64,000 nt of DNA from Dermanyssus gallinae (taxonomy: Eukaryota > Arthropoda > Arachnida > Mesostigmata > Dermanyssidae), in assembly GCA_003439945.1 (NCBI GenBank), contig QVRM01005378.1, positions 668,001 through 732,000 of the forward strand, read 5' to 3'. Shown here one piece after another: positions 25,378-34,361 of the stretch (position 1 is the first letter of the stretch; every line of letters starts with the position of its first letter). Made by a program: the position numbers and the translations under genes. The notes under the pieces were generated by a model. It made no database searches. It had not been told where the DNA came from and saw only the letters and a list, made by a program, of their open reading frames with translations.

Positions 25378-27011
25378 TCAAACGATGGCGCGACTTGATT
25401 AGTATCGGCGCGAGTCGTGGCACCCTTTTCACGTCACCATTAACAGCCACCATCTAACTTGCTCCCCATTGGCTCGGCCTCGAACGTCTCGTTAGGGCAG
25501 AACTGTGTATGGACAAAGAGACAAAACGTTAAAGATTCAAAGACGAAGTAGTAAGAAGGTAGAACAGCAAACGTAAGATGTTCAGACGAACAGCGATTCG
25601 TCTTTTTCAACGAGATGATCTCGATTCGAATACTAGATGGACATGCCAAACTGTTTATAGTACAGCAGCAACAACAAATTATTGAAACAAGCCGTCACGA
25701 AGCTTCGTTTGTCACATAATGCTTCGTCGCCAGCAAGGTTCAGAGGGGGGCCGTGTGTGTACATGTCGAACACCGGCGCCCACTAAGTTCATTCATGCTT
25801 CACGTGTTGGTCTGTCTAACCAAATAAGCTCATGATTATGCCGTGCAATATTGGCGTATACCCAAGTATTCTTGTTATTGCGAGCGATTCTCTACAATGA
25901 TGACGACGACGTTGCCTGATCTCGATGGAGGTGTGGAGATGGTGAAGGGTCTAGAAACGACAAAGAGGACAAACCAGGACGACCAGTGGGCCGTTATGTC
26001 AGGATCATGGCCCTCATGATGATGCTGATGCTGGGATGATGATGCTGAGGCTGAGAAGGATGATAATTGTGGTCATATGATTATCATCATCATCAGGGTG
26101 ACGATGAGGTGGATGCTGGGTCTTTCTTCCTGCTGGCGATTGGTGACTGTGATTGATGATTTGTGTAGGCGCTGGCGGGCGCCGGTGGTCCTGTTTTATG
26201 TCAACCTTGCCTTGTCGGGTTCAGGCCGAGCCAAACCAGATCGGTCGCCCATAATGGCGTCGAAGGGGACGACGACGACGACCAGGACCACGACCACGAG
26301 GAGGACACTGTCGTTCAACGGAGAACAACGCAGCTGTTGGTTCTGGTTCTGCCCGTCCGGTCGAGTGAGAATGGAGATTGGGCTGGAGGCTGGAGGACTA
26401 GACGGCGAACGGACACACACATAGAAAGGGTGCCCCGCCACCAACATTTGCCATGTGCCAAACATAGCCCGGCCGGCTGCTATTTTAGCCGATTGCTTCA
26501 GCCAGCCGGTCCAACAAGTTGGAGAGGCCGGGGGAGGTCCTTCTCTCTCTCTCTCGCTCTCTCTTTTTTCCTTCCTCTTCTCGCTGTGTCTGGTCGGCCC
26601 GCCGGCTGTTGCTTTCTCTGCGTGTGTGTCTCTTTCTCTCTCTCTCTCTCTCTCTCTCGGTCTCGCGCGTCTTGCTTACTATGTCGCCTCCCGTTGTCCT
26701 GTATTCGGTCGTTGATTCGTCTTGGCCCACCGACCAACAGTCCTGTGTCCTTCGGGAACTATTGGCGGCGGAGCGATAAGAATAGGCAGACGCGTGCGCA
26801 TGCATAGGGTGTCATCATGTACGAAGAGGCCGTGTCAGCCAAAGTCACGATAAATCACACGATAGTCAGTAGTAGACATATATGTATATATGTATGTATG
26901 TATATATATATAGTGGCTGTGTATAATTGCTACTGAACTTGGAAAGAAGATGGGGCTGGCAGCACTTTGCGTGTATACATATATATATATATTTTTTAGT
27001 TTTTTTTAGGC

Positions 27012-27098
27012 TAATGCCGTGAGTGGCCGGTCTGGGTCTCGAACCCAGTCTTCCCGAATGCAAGGTAAAGGCTTTGCCACTAAGCCATCTTGCTCAGT
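27012..27098 (-). repeat. SINE-A copy 6, body deleted
   Basis: The tRNA head is kept on the minus strand (box B ggttcgagacc, box A region tggcttagtggcaaag). It passes straight from ggccactc into a short A-rich tail, so most of the non-tRNA body is missing. It shows either an internal deletion or a short-form SINE. (TA)n lies on both sides. Confidence 0.8.
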
Positions 27099-27299
27099 AT
27101 ATACATATATATATATACATATATGGGTTGTTCTATAAGCGGGATATCTACGGGCGGTCCTTCTGCGTGTAAAGACAACTCATTGCATTTATAAACCTTT
27201 TTGAGTTTCATTGGCATACAAATATGTGTGTATAGGTTTTTGTTTTAATATTATATTATAACTTCAAACCAAATTTGCCAACCTTAAGAAAGATTTCTT

Positions 27300-27375
27300 T
27301 GAAATGTGATGTGTGCTCCGGAATCGAATCCGCAACTCCTAGTACCAGAGTCGCCGGTCATCTCGGCCATCCCGT
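27300..27375 (-). repeat. tRNA-like sequence (possible third SINE head, Leu/Ser-like)
   Basis: On the minus strand the segment reads gaacgggatggccgagatga, then a perfect-looking stem GCGACTC...GAGTTGC (one G-U pair) around tggtactag, then GGATTCGATTCCGG. GATGGCCGAG resembles the box A of tRNA-Leu/Ser, and GATTCGATTCC fits box B. Flanks do not form a proper acceptor stem, so it is not a functional tRNA gene. Only one copy is seen in this window. Confidence 0.5.
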
Positions 27376-27527
27376 TCCGTCGACATATGTATACATATAT
27401 ATTTTCATTTTATATATTTTTTGGACCTAGCATTTTGTTGTGGGGTGCAGAGCTTGACTTCATGTGGTACTAGTTTCTTCGCTCGTTTTGTTAGACTCGT
27501 TTGCCCCGATTATACCAGGGAAAAACC

Positions 27528-27602
27528 ATATATATGTATATATATATACATATATATATGTATATATATATACATATATATATATGTATATATATATACA
27601 TA

Positions 27603-27640
<38 letters not shown>
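27528..27640. repeat. (TA)n array with regularly spaced TATG/CATA
   Basis: TA repeats are broken by GTATA and ACATA pairs at intervals of about 10-20 bp, producing internal inverted symmetry. The array ends about 120 bp before the SH3 exon acceptor. Confidence 0.93.
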
Positions 27641-27642
<2 letters not shown>

Positions 27643-27761
27643 ATGCGTCTGTAGAATTAGGTTTGAATATATAAATGATGCTTCTTCTGTTTATTGAGAA
27701 TTCGCTAACGGTCATTGCGTGTCCATGTGCGTCGATGTGCGTGTCTTATTGTCGTTTTTAG

Positions 27762-27939
27762 AGTACAACAGATTTGAAGCCAAAATCAACGAACTTCGAG
27801 AGCAAATGCTGAACAATTCGGGTGGCTGCGTCTCGGGGAGTATCAGGACCTCCCAGAAGAGGTCGCTCTTCGTCAGGGCGTTGTTTGACTACGAACCGCA
27901 GAGGGACAGCGGTTTACCCTCACGGGGGTTACCTTTCAG
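27762..27939 (+). CDS. dlg1: Discs-large MAGUK, PDZ3-SH3 linker and first half of SH3
   Basis: The exon opens with the Dlg-specific [17 protein letters not shown] segment, a short helical linker directly after PDZ3. After a GGCVSGS spacer it enters the SH3 domain with [22 protein letters not shown]. The first half of the SH3 fold, including the ALFDY motif, is therefore here (residues about 173-199). In MAGUKs this SH3 does not bind classical PxxP ligands; it packs against the GUK domain and the HOOK, regulating oligomerisation. The acceptor is tttttag|AGTACAAC and the donor TTTCAG|gtgaga. The Glu codon is split across the preceding junction and an Arg codon across the next, so phases agree on both sides. 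The match to the family is residue by residue, and the assignment is secure. Confidence 0.95.
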
Positions 27940-28556
27940 GTGAGACTGCGATCCTCACTCCTGACGGCACGACCTGGAAAGTCAAACTGCACACAAGCAC
28001 AAGTTTACATAGGTACACAGCAGCAAGAGTAAAACCAGTTTCGTTCACAGTACGGGAAATGGGACGTGTAAGCCTAATTGAATGGTTGTATATATATATA
28101 TATATATATACGTATACGTGTTTCAGGTATTGGTTTTGAATCTAAAGTTTAGTTGTCATTGCCAGCCGACGTTGCAGCTTTTACCAACATGTTGTACCTA
28201 CTTCTATTGTCGCAACTAAGTAAGCAGAGTTTTCGGGCTGACTCTCAACCAAGATATATCGCATTGCTTCATAGACGGACCCCCATAAATGCAAATGTGC
28301 AACGGTGGGGCTTGAACCCGCGCACCTGCTATGTGTCTCGCCCAGTTGCGAGGCGCAGACTAATGCACCACGCCACCGGGCTCGACCTATTGTCGCAACT
28401 GCTGTTGCTATGCCGGGGAACTATGATAACTTGATCTGTTGTTAACGATCTTCCGATGTTCTTTGTGTCGCTCTGCTTTCTGCGTGCTCTCGCGCTGGCA
28501 TCGTGGATCTCGCGGTCTCTCCAACTCTGCACTGTTGTCTGCACACGGCCGAGCAG
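27940..28556 (+). other. dlg1: Intron 3 of dlg (617 bp) with SINE-B insertion
   Basis: This is a phase-2 intron (gtgaga...cgagcag) splitting the SH3 domain. Nearly a third of it is one SINE-B copy in antisense orientation (28218-28386) flanked by a 14-bp target-site duplication, so most of its excess length is a fairly recent insertion. A (TA)n tract lies at about 28089-28110. Nothing else is recognised. Confidence 0.85.
28218..28386 (-). repeat. SINE-B copy 3 with 14-bp target-site duplication
   Basis: This antisense copy sits in dlg intron 3. On the minus strand it reads tcgagcccggtggcgtggtg, gcgcctcgcaactgggcg and a canonical box B GGTTCAAGCCC. The body follows (catttgcatttatgggggtc, ttgagagtcagcccgaaa). 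It is flanked by perfect 14-bp repeats CTATTGTCGCAACT at 28204-28217 and 28387-28400. Intact box B and long duplication argue for a comparatively recent insertion. Confidence 0.93.
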
Positions 28557-28716
28557 ATTCGGGGACATTCTTCACGTTACGAATGCCAGTGACGACGAAT
28601 GGTGGCAGGCGCGGAGGGTCCTTCCGCCCGGCCACGAGGACATCGTCGGCATTGTGCCATCGAAACGACGCGTCGAACGTCGAGAACGTGCACGACTCAA
28701 GACTGTCAAGTTTCAG
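28557..28716 (+). CDS. dlg1: Discs-large MAGUK, second half of SH3 and start of HOOK
   Basis: This exon completes the SH3 domain with [20 protein letters not shown], including the tandem Trp of the SH3 core. It continues through a loop (VLPPGHED) into [25 protein letters not shown]. The [17 protein letters not shown] segment is the basic start of the HOOK region, which in Dlg/SAP97 proteins binds band-4.1 proteins and calmodulin and feeds into intramolecular SH3-GUK pairing. It enters in phase 2 (acceptor gagcag|ATTCGG) and leaves in phase 0 (donor TTTCAG|gtaatt). Length and sequence are typical of the family, and there is no sign of decay. Confidence 0.95.
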
Positions 28717-29442
28717 GTAATTGAAATAAAAATATATTAGAACTACTACTACTACTACTACTTTTACTTTAATATAACATCAGCTCGTACAGACTCTGGT
28801 AGTATACATCTAGTGCACGACTACAGCCGCCATCTATCCGTAGCCACATGAACATAGATATCTATTCGTAGAGGTCCGCCGCAACGTGGTCAACGCCTTG
28901 GACAACGCGAACAATACATACCAACATTCTTCCCAGCATGAATTTCCTGCAGCCACAACGCTGCCGTCATTGTATCATGCTGAGTACTGTAGGACATACG
29001 TATTCCTCCTCTCATCTGTTCATGACGCGTTGTCTAGATGCCTTTCATTTAAAAAAAGATGGCCTTTGTTTTTTAAGGTGGGGGATGCTGTCACAGGGTC
29101 ACAAGCACGCAACAACAAACATTGATGTATTCAAAAACATGTCTAATTATTCTTCTTTATTATTTTTCACTCTCTAGTTTAATTCGGTTTTTTCATGCCA
29201 CGGTATACAATGTGGTTAGTTGTTAGTACACTGTTGTTCATAAAAGATAGGCGTAGCTGGCATTATTTATGTGTTTTTTGCGCCCGTAGCCTTCAAAGAC
29301 GAAATTCAAATTAGTAGCAATACAAGTATCTGTTAAGTAATTTTTAGATTTATCTCTGTGAGAACACAAAAGACTGTAGAAGTTTCAATAGCTTCATAAA
29401 GCAATCTCATTCGTTATTGTTGCTGCTATATAAATTCTGTCA

Positions 29443-29640
29443 AAAGGGACAGCGAAACATTTCAGTTACGAGCGGCAATTTTGTGTGAGTTCAATAGGGG
29501 TCTTACTGCTGCGGAACTTTCCGAAATATCTGAAGCGTATTGGATAAGGACAGCATTAACATATATAAAGATATCGCACTAAAATTTGTTCGCTATGACG
29601 ATCAAGGCTGTAAAATTCAGAAGAGGGAGTCAATTGGCTT
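29443..29640 (+). pseudogene. Mariner-type transposase N-terminal (HTH) relic
   Basis: The + strand reads LRAAILCEFNRGLTAAELSEISEAYW. After a one-base frame change it continues DKDSINIYKDIALKFV. This follows the HTH_48-type DNA-binding domain at the N-terminus of mariner-like transposases (R-x-x-I-L-x-E-F-x-R-G-x-x-A-A-E, then D-S-I-N). Frame breaks and the lack of any catalytic domain show it is dead. It lies in dlg intron 4. Confidence 0.5.
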
Positions 29641-29649
29641 CCAAAGACG

Positions 29650-29861
29650 GTAAACGTTGCTGCGGCCAATTCTTGGAATTCGTCAGCTTGTTCCGGTATC
29701 TGGGGCTTCGGCTCCATTATACTGGGACGACATTCACTGCGCACATCGTTGACACAGTGCGCACGGAGTGCGTCCGTCGACTGTGTTCACAGACGTGTAC
29801 GAAGTATCATGCGTCTGCCTGCCTGGCCCTTGAAAAGAGATCACTGCACTGCCTCGAATAA
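29650..29861 (+). pseudogene. Reverse-transcriptase-like fragment (non-LTR)
   Basis: The open stretch contains EFVSLFRYLGLRLHYTGTTF followed by TAHIVDTVRTECVRRL. F-[RK]-YLG-[LV]-x-L...T-x-H-[IV] is the pattern at the palm/thumb border of LINE reverse transcriptases. It is too short to classify and directly adjoins the mariner relic, so one element may have inserted into the other. Confidence 0.4.
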
Positions 29862-30299
29862 CATGGCGAGGGCAGTTGACAACTGTATAAGGGTCAATGT
29901 TATATTCACGCTCACTGTGAGGGAAATAAATGTGATATGAGTTACTTTATGTTCATATATATATATATACTGTCTGTCGAGATTGCTTCACCTGGCCATC
30001 TTACCTTGCCATTAAAGCTTCGTAGCAGTGCCCTACACTGTCCTACACCGTTAGACGCTCCTAAGTTGCACGTGCGGCATAGGTGGAGCCACCGTAACTC
30101 GTTAACAGTTGCGCGAGTGGGTAGGTACACGAGCCATGTTTAAGGCTGTACCATTTTTGAGATAAGGGAGTATTGATTTTGTCCAGTACCCAGCTGGATT
30201 GTTTACCATTACTGGCTCCATTTTCTTAGATTGTCTGTTCTGCTAATTAGTATTCCTTCCGCCCGGACATTAGTTCAGAGGTTTCTTGATGCTAGTTCT

Positions 30300-30720
30300 T
30301 TAGGTCCCAGGGAAAATGTCTATAAAGAAGTCGTATGGCTGCTGTGAAAGCCGTCTGACTTCTGCCCGTACGATGTTGAGGCGGCGTGTTGTAACCCTAG
30401 TAGTCGTGCGCTTCCATAAGGGTGCGGCGCATAACATGATGCTGCTTATTACTGATGCTAAGAGACGGAGCCGAGAGTCGGCTGCTCCTCTAGTCCACAG
30501 GAGGGTTTTTTTTTGTAGCGCTGCTTTGGCAATTTTTTGCTGCATAGCGCACATGAGGTGTTCCTGTGAGAGCCCTATCCGGGATCACGCCCAGGTATCT
30601 TACCTATGGGCTTGGGTGTTACGGGTTGCTTTGCCGGGTGTAAGTTTAGATTCTGTGGAGGACGCTTCAGGCCGTCTAAAAGAATTGCTTCCGTTTTTTG
30701 TGAAGCCACTTTATATATCT
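30300..30720 (-). pseudogene. R1/I-type LINE reverse-transcriptase relic
   Basis: On the minus strand, in two frames joined by a frameshift, are KTEAILLDG, VRYLGVIPDRALTGTPHV and then RLLASVISSIMLCAAPLWK with TTRRLNIVRAEVRRLSQ. The order KTE-x-[IV]-LL...[VI]-[RK]-YLGV...RRLLxSVxxSxxLYxAPxW is characteristic of the C-terminal RT/thumb of R1- and I-type non-LTR elements. Frameshift and truncation make it a fossil. Confidence 0.65.
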
Positions 30721-31924
30721 ATATATATATATATATATATACGTTCGTGTTCCTTCCTCTTCTTTTCATATGTATAGTGCCTGTCTGTGGATAACTACGA
30801 TACTATTTTGGTCTGCCAGTTTGAAGCCGCCGTCCGCTTGTGTCGCCGGCGGATTCGTTCGCTCCTACCTTGTTTCCTCTATTTGGCGCGTTCTATCTCG
30901 GCACAGGACGTCTCTTCTCGCTCGCCGTCAACAGGCTACCGTCCAATTAGCCGACAGGGGAACAGGGGTCGGACAGTTGAAAGGCCAGATAACAGGCTTC
31001 TCTCGCCATTGGGGTCGAGGTCATTTTGTCTCTACCATTAACAAAACCCCCCACCCGCTTGTGGACCGTTTAGGACTGCTTGTGAGGGGGCGGGGGGGGC
31101 GCACCGTCAGATGGCATGGCACAATATACAGGCGGCAGGCGGCGCGACACAGTGTGAAGGTCGACGAGCAAGCAGACCAGCAGAAGGATGCATCTGTTCA
31201 CCCATTGCTTGGGTCTGGTATCTAAGGCAGATGGTGCATCTGGAGGGGCGCACATACATCTCTTACATCTAATTACACTTGATGCGCGATAGTAGTTTAC
31301 TACAGCGCTGCGTTCGCTTTATTTCCCTTTCTCCTTCTCCTCATTCTTCTTCTTATTTTTCCTCCTCCTCGACTTACAACCCCTACGACGTCATTAAGGA
31401 CACTCGCGTGTTCTGTCGCGTAGCGACTAGTCCGCTCAGGCGCTGCTAGATTGCAAAGTAAACTATTTCTAATGTATCGGAATAACTATATTGCATTCGT
31501 TTAGACCTTGAGATGAAATGTATACAAACGTCCATAGTTTAGAAAAAGGACAGCAGCATAGCAAGCGGGTTTTCCTTCATTGGGATTTGGTCTTTTTTTC
31601 TTAAGATGTGCTCAGCTCTTCAAGAGCCAGCTTCCAGTACCCCACCGGAATAAGCTATTTTAAGTCAGTGTCTTACTATATATAGTATATACTTACGATT
31701 ATACTCTGCAATTTGGCGAATACGAAGTACCCGTGTTATTGCTTGATTCAGGCTGTGTGGTACTGTTGAACGTGTGATATATATTTGTATACATCTAGAT
31801 TAAGACAAACGTCAATGGCATCGCGAAGATTAACGTCCAGGTCATTTTATAAAAGCCAAATTAAATGCGCACGTAAACATTGTTAACAAAGTTTAATCGT
31901 GTTGTTGTCGCGGTTGTTTTTCAG

Positions 31925-32078
31925 GGAGGCGGGTTGGGCCACTACTCGGGTGGGTCCGGAGGGACCTTGGACAGAAAGAAAAAGAACTTTTCGTTCAGTC
32001 GCAAATTCCCCTTCATGAAGAGCCGGGATGGCTCCGATCTGGACTTCGACGGTAGCCACGACGTCAGCAACCAGGACA
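31925..32078 (+). CDS. dlg1: Discs-large MAGUK, HOOK/hinge exon (4.1-binding-type insert)
   Basis: The exon encodes a Gly-rich opening (GGGLGHYSGGSGG). It is followed by the strongly conserved basic block TLDRKKKNFSFSRKFPFMKS and then an acidic tail (RDGSDLDFDGSHDVSNQD). The RKKKNFSFSRKFPFMKS block is diagnostic of Dlg-type hinge inserts between SH3 and GUK. In vertebrate SAP97/PSD-95 paralogues this region binds protein 4.1, GAKIN and calmodulin and is alternatively spliced; the same role here is inference. It enters in phase 0 (acceptor gtttttcag|GGAGG) and leaves in phase 1 (GACA|gtgagt, a consensus donor). It could be skipped only with the next exon adjusted for phase. Confidence 0.93.
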
Positions 32079-32260
32079 GTGAGTAAAAGCCGCTACTGTA
32101 CTCAAAGCTTAACCGGACCCTTTCGGTGCACGATGTAGTTTTAGGAACTCTGCTCACATTCACGGGCTGTTCACTTTTGACGCAACACCTGAATATATAT
32201 AGATATAATAAGTGGGCGTGTTTAAGTATGACTCCAATGTGCGAAGGGCATTAGATACGC

Positions 32261-32298
<38 letters not shown>

Positions 32299-32628
32299 GC
32301 GTATAAGGGTCGTTGCATATATATATATATATATATATATAAGTAAGAGGATGCGAGAACACATCTGTGAGTCCTAGTGCTCCTTTATCTTGCAGTCGGC
32401 AACGGACCTACACACGACAGCCATTCTCGACGTAAAGAAGATGCCTTTTACCTAGTGCGTCTTTGATATGCTAAACTGGATGTAGTATGGAAAGTTATTT
32501 CTATTGTCAAGGAAATGGCTGGCGAAGATGAGGTCCTCTGCTAAAAGGCATGCTAGTGTAGATATCTAATCATGTGTGAATGCTTTGTTGTGTGTGTGTG
32601 TGTGCCTTTATCTATCCCCGTGCGAAAG
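32079..32628 (+). other. dlg1: Intron 5 of dlg (550 bp) with a (TA)-core palindrome
   Basis: This is a phase-1 intron (gtgagt...ccccgtgcgaaag). The acceptor is weak: the pyrimidine tract tttatctatcccc is separated from the AG by gtgcgaa. It holds a perfect 50-bp palindrome at 32255-32304 made of 9-bp arms around a (TA)n core, and a second (TA)n at about 32319-32341. There is no other recognisable content. Confidence 0.85.
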
Positions 32629-32847
32629 ATGCAGCCGGCGTATCATCGGACAGTGAAGCCTCATCTGTTGGCTGTCGGGAACGCGGTGGTGTCGGTGGCG
32701 ACTCAGAGACCGTACTTAGCTACGAGGCAGTCGTCGAAACGCCGATCAGCTATGTCCGACCAGTAGTCATCCTGGGTCCTCTCAAGGACAGAATCAACGA
32801 CGACCTTATCTCCGAGTATCCTGGCAACTTTGCCTCCTGTGTACCAC
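32629..32847 (+). CDS. dlg1: Discs-large MAGUK, acidic hinge and N-terminal part of GUK
   Basis: Residues 305-346 are a Ser/Gly/Glu-rich hinge ending in [19 protein letters not shown], the motif that leads into every Dlg GUK domain. The GUK domain then begins with [28 protein letters not shown]. In true guanylate kinases the P-loop here reads GxxGxGK. The GPLKDRIND version lacks the Lys and is the known degenerate MAGUK form, so the domain is a protein-interaction module and not an enzyme. It enters in phase 1 (an Asn codon is split) and leaves in phase 1 (a His codon is split, donor CCAC|gtaagt). Confidence 0.95.
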
Positions 32848-33429
32848 GTAAGTTTCGTGTCCCAACGTTTGACCGCCAGTTTTAGTCGAGCGTCAGAGCG
32901 AATGCGCCCGCATCCTTCTCAGAGTCATGTATCTGTTGCGAAATTATTGCAAGGGTTCGGCACCTTATGTATGCCATCACACGTATCGTAGCTGTGTATA
33001 TATATATATATACATATTTATATATATATATTTATGTTATAATACCAATTGGTTGTTGCGAAGAGGTCGCGTAGTTTCTAACTAGTCGCTAGTTTCTAAC
33101 TTAGTGCAAACACAATGTAGATGCGGCCATCAGTGCACAACATATCATTTACTTGAATGCTCCAATCGGGTTTCTGTAAACCGTCTAATGTAACAAAGTA
33201 TAATACCTGCTATTTGGTCAATAAACTTCCTTTATGTATTATAAAATACAATGTAGATACTGCAAACGTGCTCTCGGAGCTGCTGCACTCGATATTGTGG
33301 CTCCAGCGTTCACGTCTAAAGCATCATCCTTGCTATCCGTCTAATGTGTCGTTGTCGTTGTTGTTGTTGTTGTTGCCGCCGCTGCCATTTCTCGGTTTGT
33401 CTGTTTGTTTGTTTATGCTGGCTACACAG
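32848..33429 (+). other. dlg1: Intron 6 of dlg (582 bp)
   Basis: This is a phase-1 intron with a consensus gtaagt donor and a long T/G-rich tract before tggctacacag. It contains a short TA/TATT tract at about 32996-33035 and a TTG block at 33352-33376. Nothing else is recognised. Confidence 0.88.
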
Positions 33430-33792
33430 ACACAACACGTCCGCAGCGTGACTACGAGGTGGACGGTCGCGACTATCACTTCGTGACGTCGCGCGAACAG
33501 ATGGAGCGCGAGATTCAGGCGCACGCTTTCATCGAGGCAGGCCAGTACAACGACAACCTGTACGGCACGTCAGTCGCTGCTGTTCGGCTAGTAGCTGAAC
33601 AGCAGCGGAAACACTGCATCCTCGACGTATCGGCGAACGCAATCAAAAGGTTGCAGGCCGCTGGACTTGAGCCGATCGCTATCCTCATCAAGCCGAAGGG
33701 AGTCGACGCCATCCTCGAGATGAATCGTCGCATCTCCGACGAACAGGCCGCAAAACTCTACGAACGCGCTCTCAAGATCGAACAGGAGTTTA
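33430..33792 (+). CDS. dlg1: Discs-large MAGUK, core of the GUK domain
   Basis: This is the largest coding exon and carries most of the GUK-like domain (residues 379-498). It contains [18 protein letters not shown] and [28 protein letters not shown], the GMP-binding-site-like region that in MAGUKs has become a phosphopeptide-binding surface. These are followed by [16 protein letters not shown], the Ile/Lys-rich LIKPKG and [26 protein letters not shown]. Relative to common Dlg sequences, [12 protein letters not shown] appears to have one additional residue before KHCILD. The acceptor is ggctacacag|ACACAAC and the donor GTTTA|gtaagtg. The domain binds partners such as GKAP/SAPAP-, Pins/LGN- and kinesin-type proteins in other animals; the partners here are inference. 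Confidence 0.96.
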
Positions 33793-34239
33793 GTAAGTGC
33801 AGACGTTTGGAGCGAGCGCTTAGACAAGGCAATGATAGCATACACGCTAGCGTAAAACATGTGTCTTCTCGGACTTGTATGAGTTCGCGTAGCATATATA
33901 TGTATATACATATATATACTGTATATATATGTATATATATATATGTGTACACGACATTTCGCACAGGGAAGTCAATTGTAAGGAGTGCAAAATAGTTTCA
34001 TGCTGTTCAGAGACATTATAATAATTGATCGTTAGACTGGAGAAAAATAAAGGACGCTCAACGTAGCGATATATATATATATATAATGTTGGAATTAGTA
34101 TTGACTTTTACATCAATCGTCGTATCTATCAGGCGTAATGATCGTTGAAACCTTTATGGGCACGCTGCCTCACGTCGCTACGGTAGTGTCGGTAAGCTAA
34201 TGTCTTCTTTGTGGTTCATATGATGATCTCATAACGCAG
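33793..34239 (+). other. dlg1: Intron 7 of dlg (447 bp)
   Basis: This phase-1 intron has a consensus gtaagtg donor and the acceptor ctcataacgcag. It contains two imperfect TATATG/TATACA tracts (about 33894-33944) and a short (TA)n at about 34070-34086. There is no other recognisable content. Confidence 0.87.
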
Positions 34240-34361
34240 GTGAGGTGCTCACATCAATCGTTACGGGCGACTCCGCGGAAGAGATCTATGACAAGGTCCG
34301 GCACGTCATCGAGTTGCACTCAGCACCATCGGCCTGGTTGCCTGCTCCTCACAAACTATAA
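34240..34361 (+). CDS. dlg1: Discs-large MAGUK, C-terminal GUK exon with stop codon
   Basis: This terminal exon gives the last 39 full residues, starting EVLTSIVTGDSAEEIYDKV and ending AWLPAPHKL, then TAA at 34359-34361. It matches the end of the Dlg GUK domain in position and length. The pattern is the VTGD loop, a helix (EEIYDKVRHVIE), then S-x-P-x-x-W-[LIV]-P and a terminal K-x-L. Sequence identity is clearly lower than in the preceding exon. The usual GEYFT opening is replaced by SEVLTS, and the usual WxPSKE-x-L tail by WLPAPHKL. Phase 1 at entry agrees with the upstream exon. Despite the divergence, the frame, splice sites and stop are intact. Confidence 0.9.

Larger units (their letters stand above)
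18343..27761 (+). other. dlg1: Intron 2 of dlg (9.4 kb)
   Basis: This is a phase-1 intron (donor gtaata, acceptor gtcgtttttag). The 5' two thirds, about 19000-24700, is richer in G+C and CpG than the flanks and contains several TTG blocks (22680-22820, 23427-23580). It includes GC-rich open stretches such as the ATG at 22479, but no frame with family resemblance. Recognisable repeats are SINE-B at about 21886-22085 and 25250-25377, a truncated SINE-A at 27012-27098, a tRNA-like repeat at 27300-27375 and a (TA)n/(TATG) array at 27528-27640. (CT)n tracts lie near 26541-26658. Confidence 0.65.
28717..31924 (+). other. dlg1: Intron 4 of dlg (3.2 kb)
   Basis: This is a phase-0 intron (gtaatt...ttgtttttcag). 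It works as a graveyard of transposons: a mariner-type helix-turn-helix relic at 29443-29640 (+), a reverse-transcriptase-like fragment at 29650-29861 (+) and an R1-type reverse-transcriptase relic at 30300-30720 (-). In some animals the SH3-GUK hinge gains alternatively spliced insertions here, but I found no extra exon with family resemblance. The segment 30780-31900 shows nothing recognisable. Confidence 0.75.
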
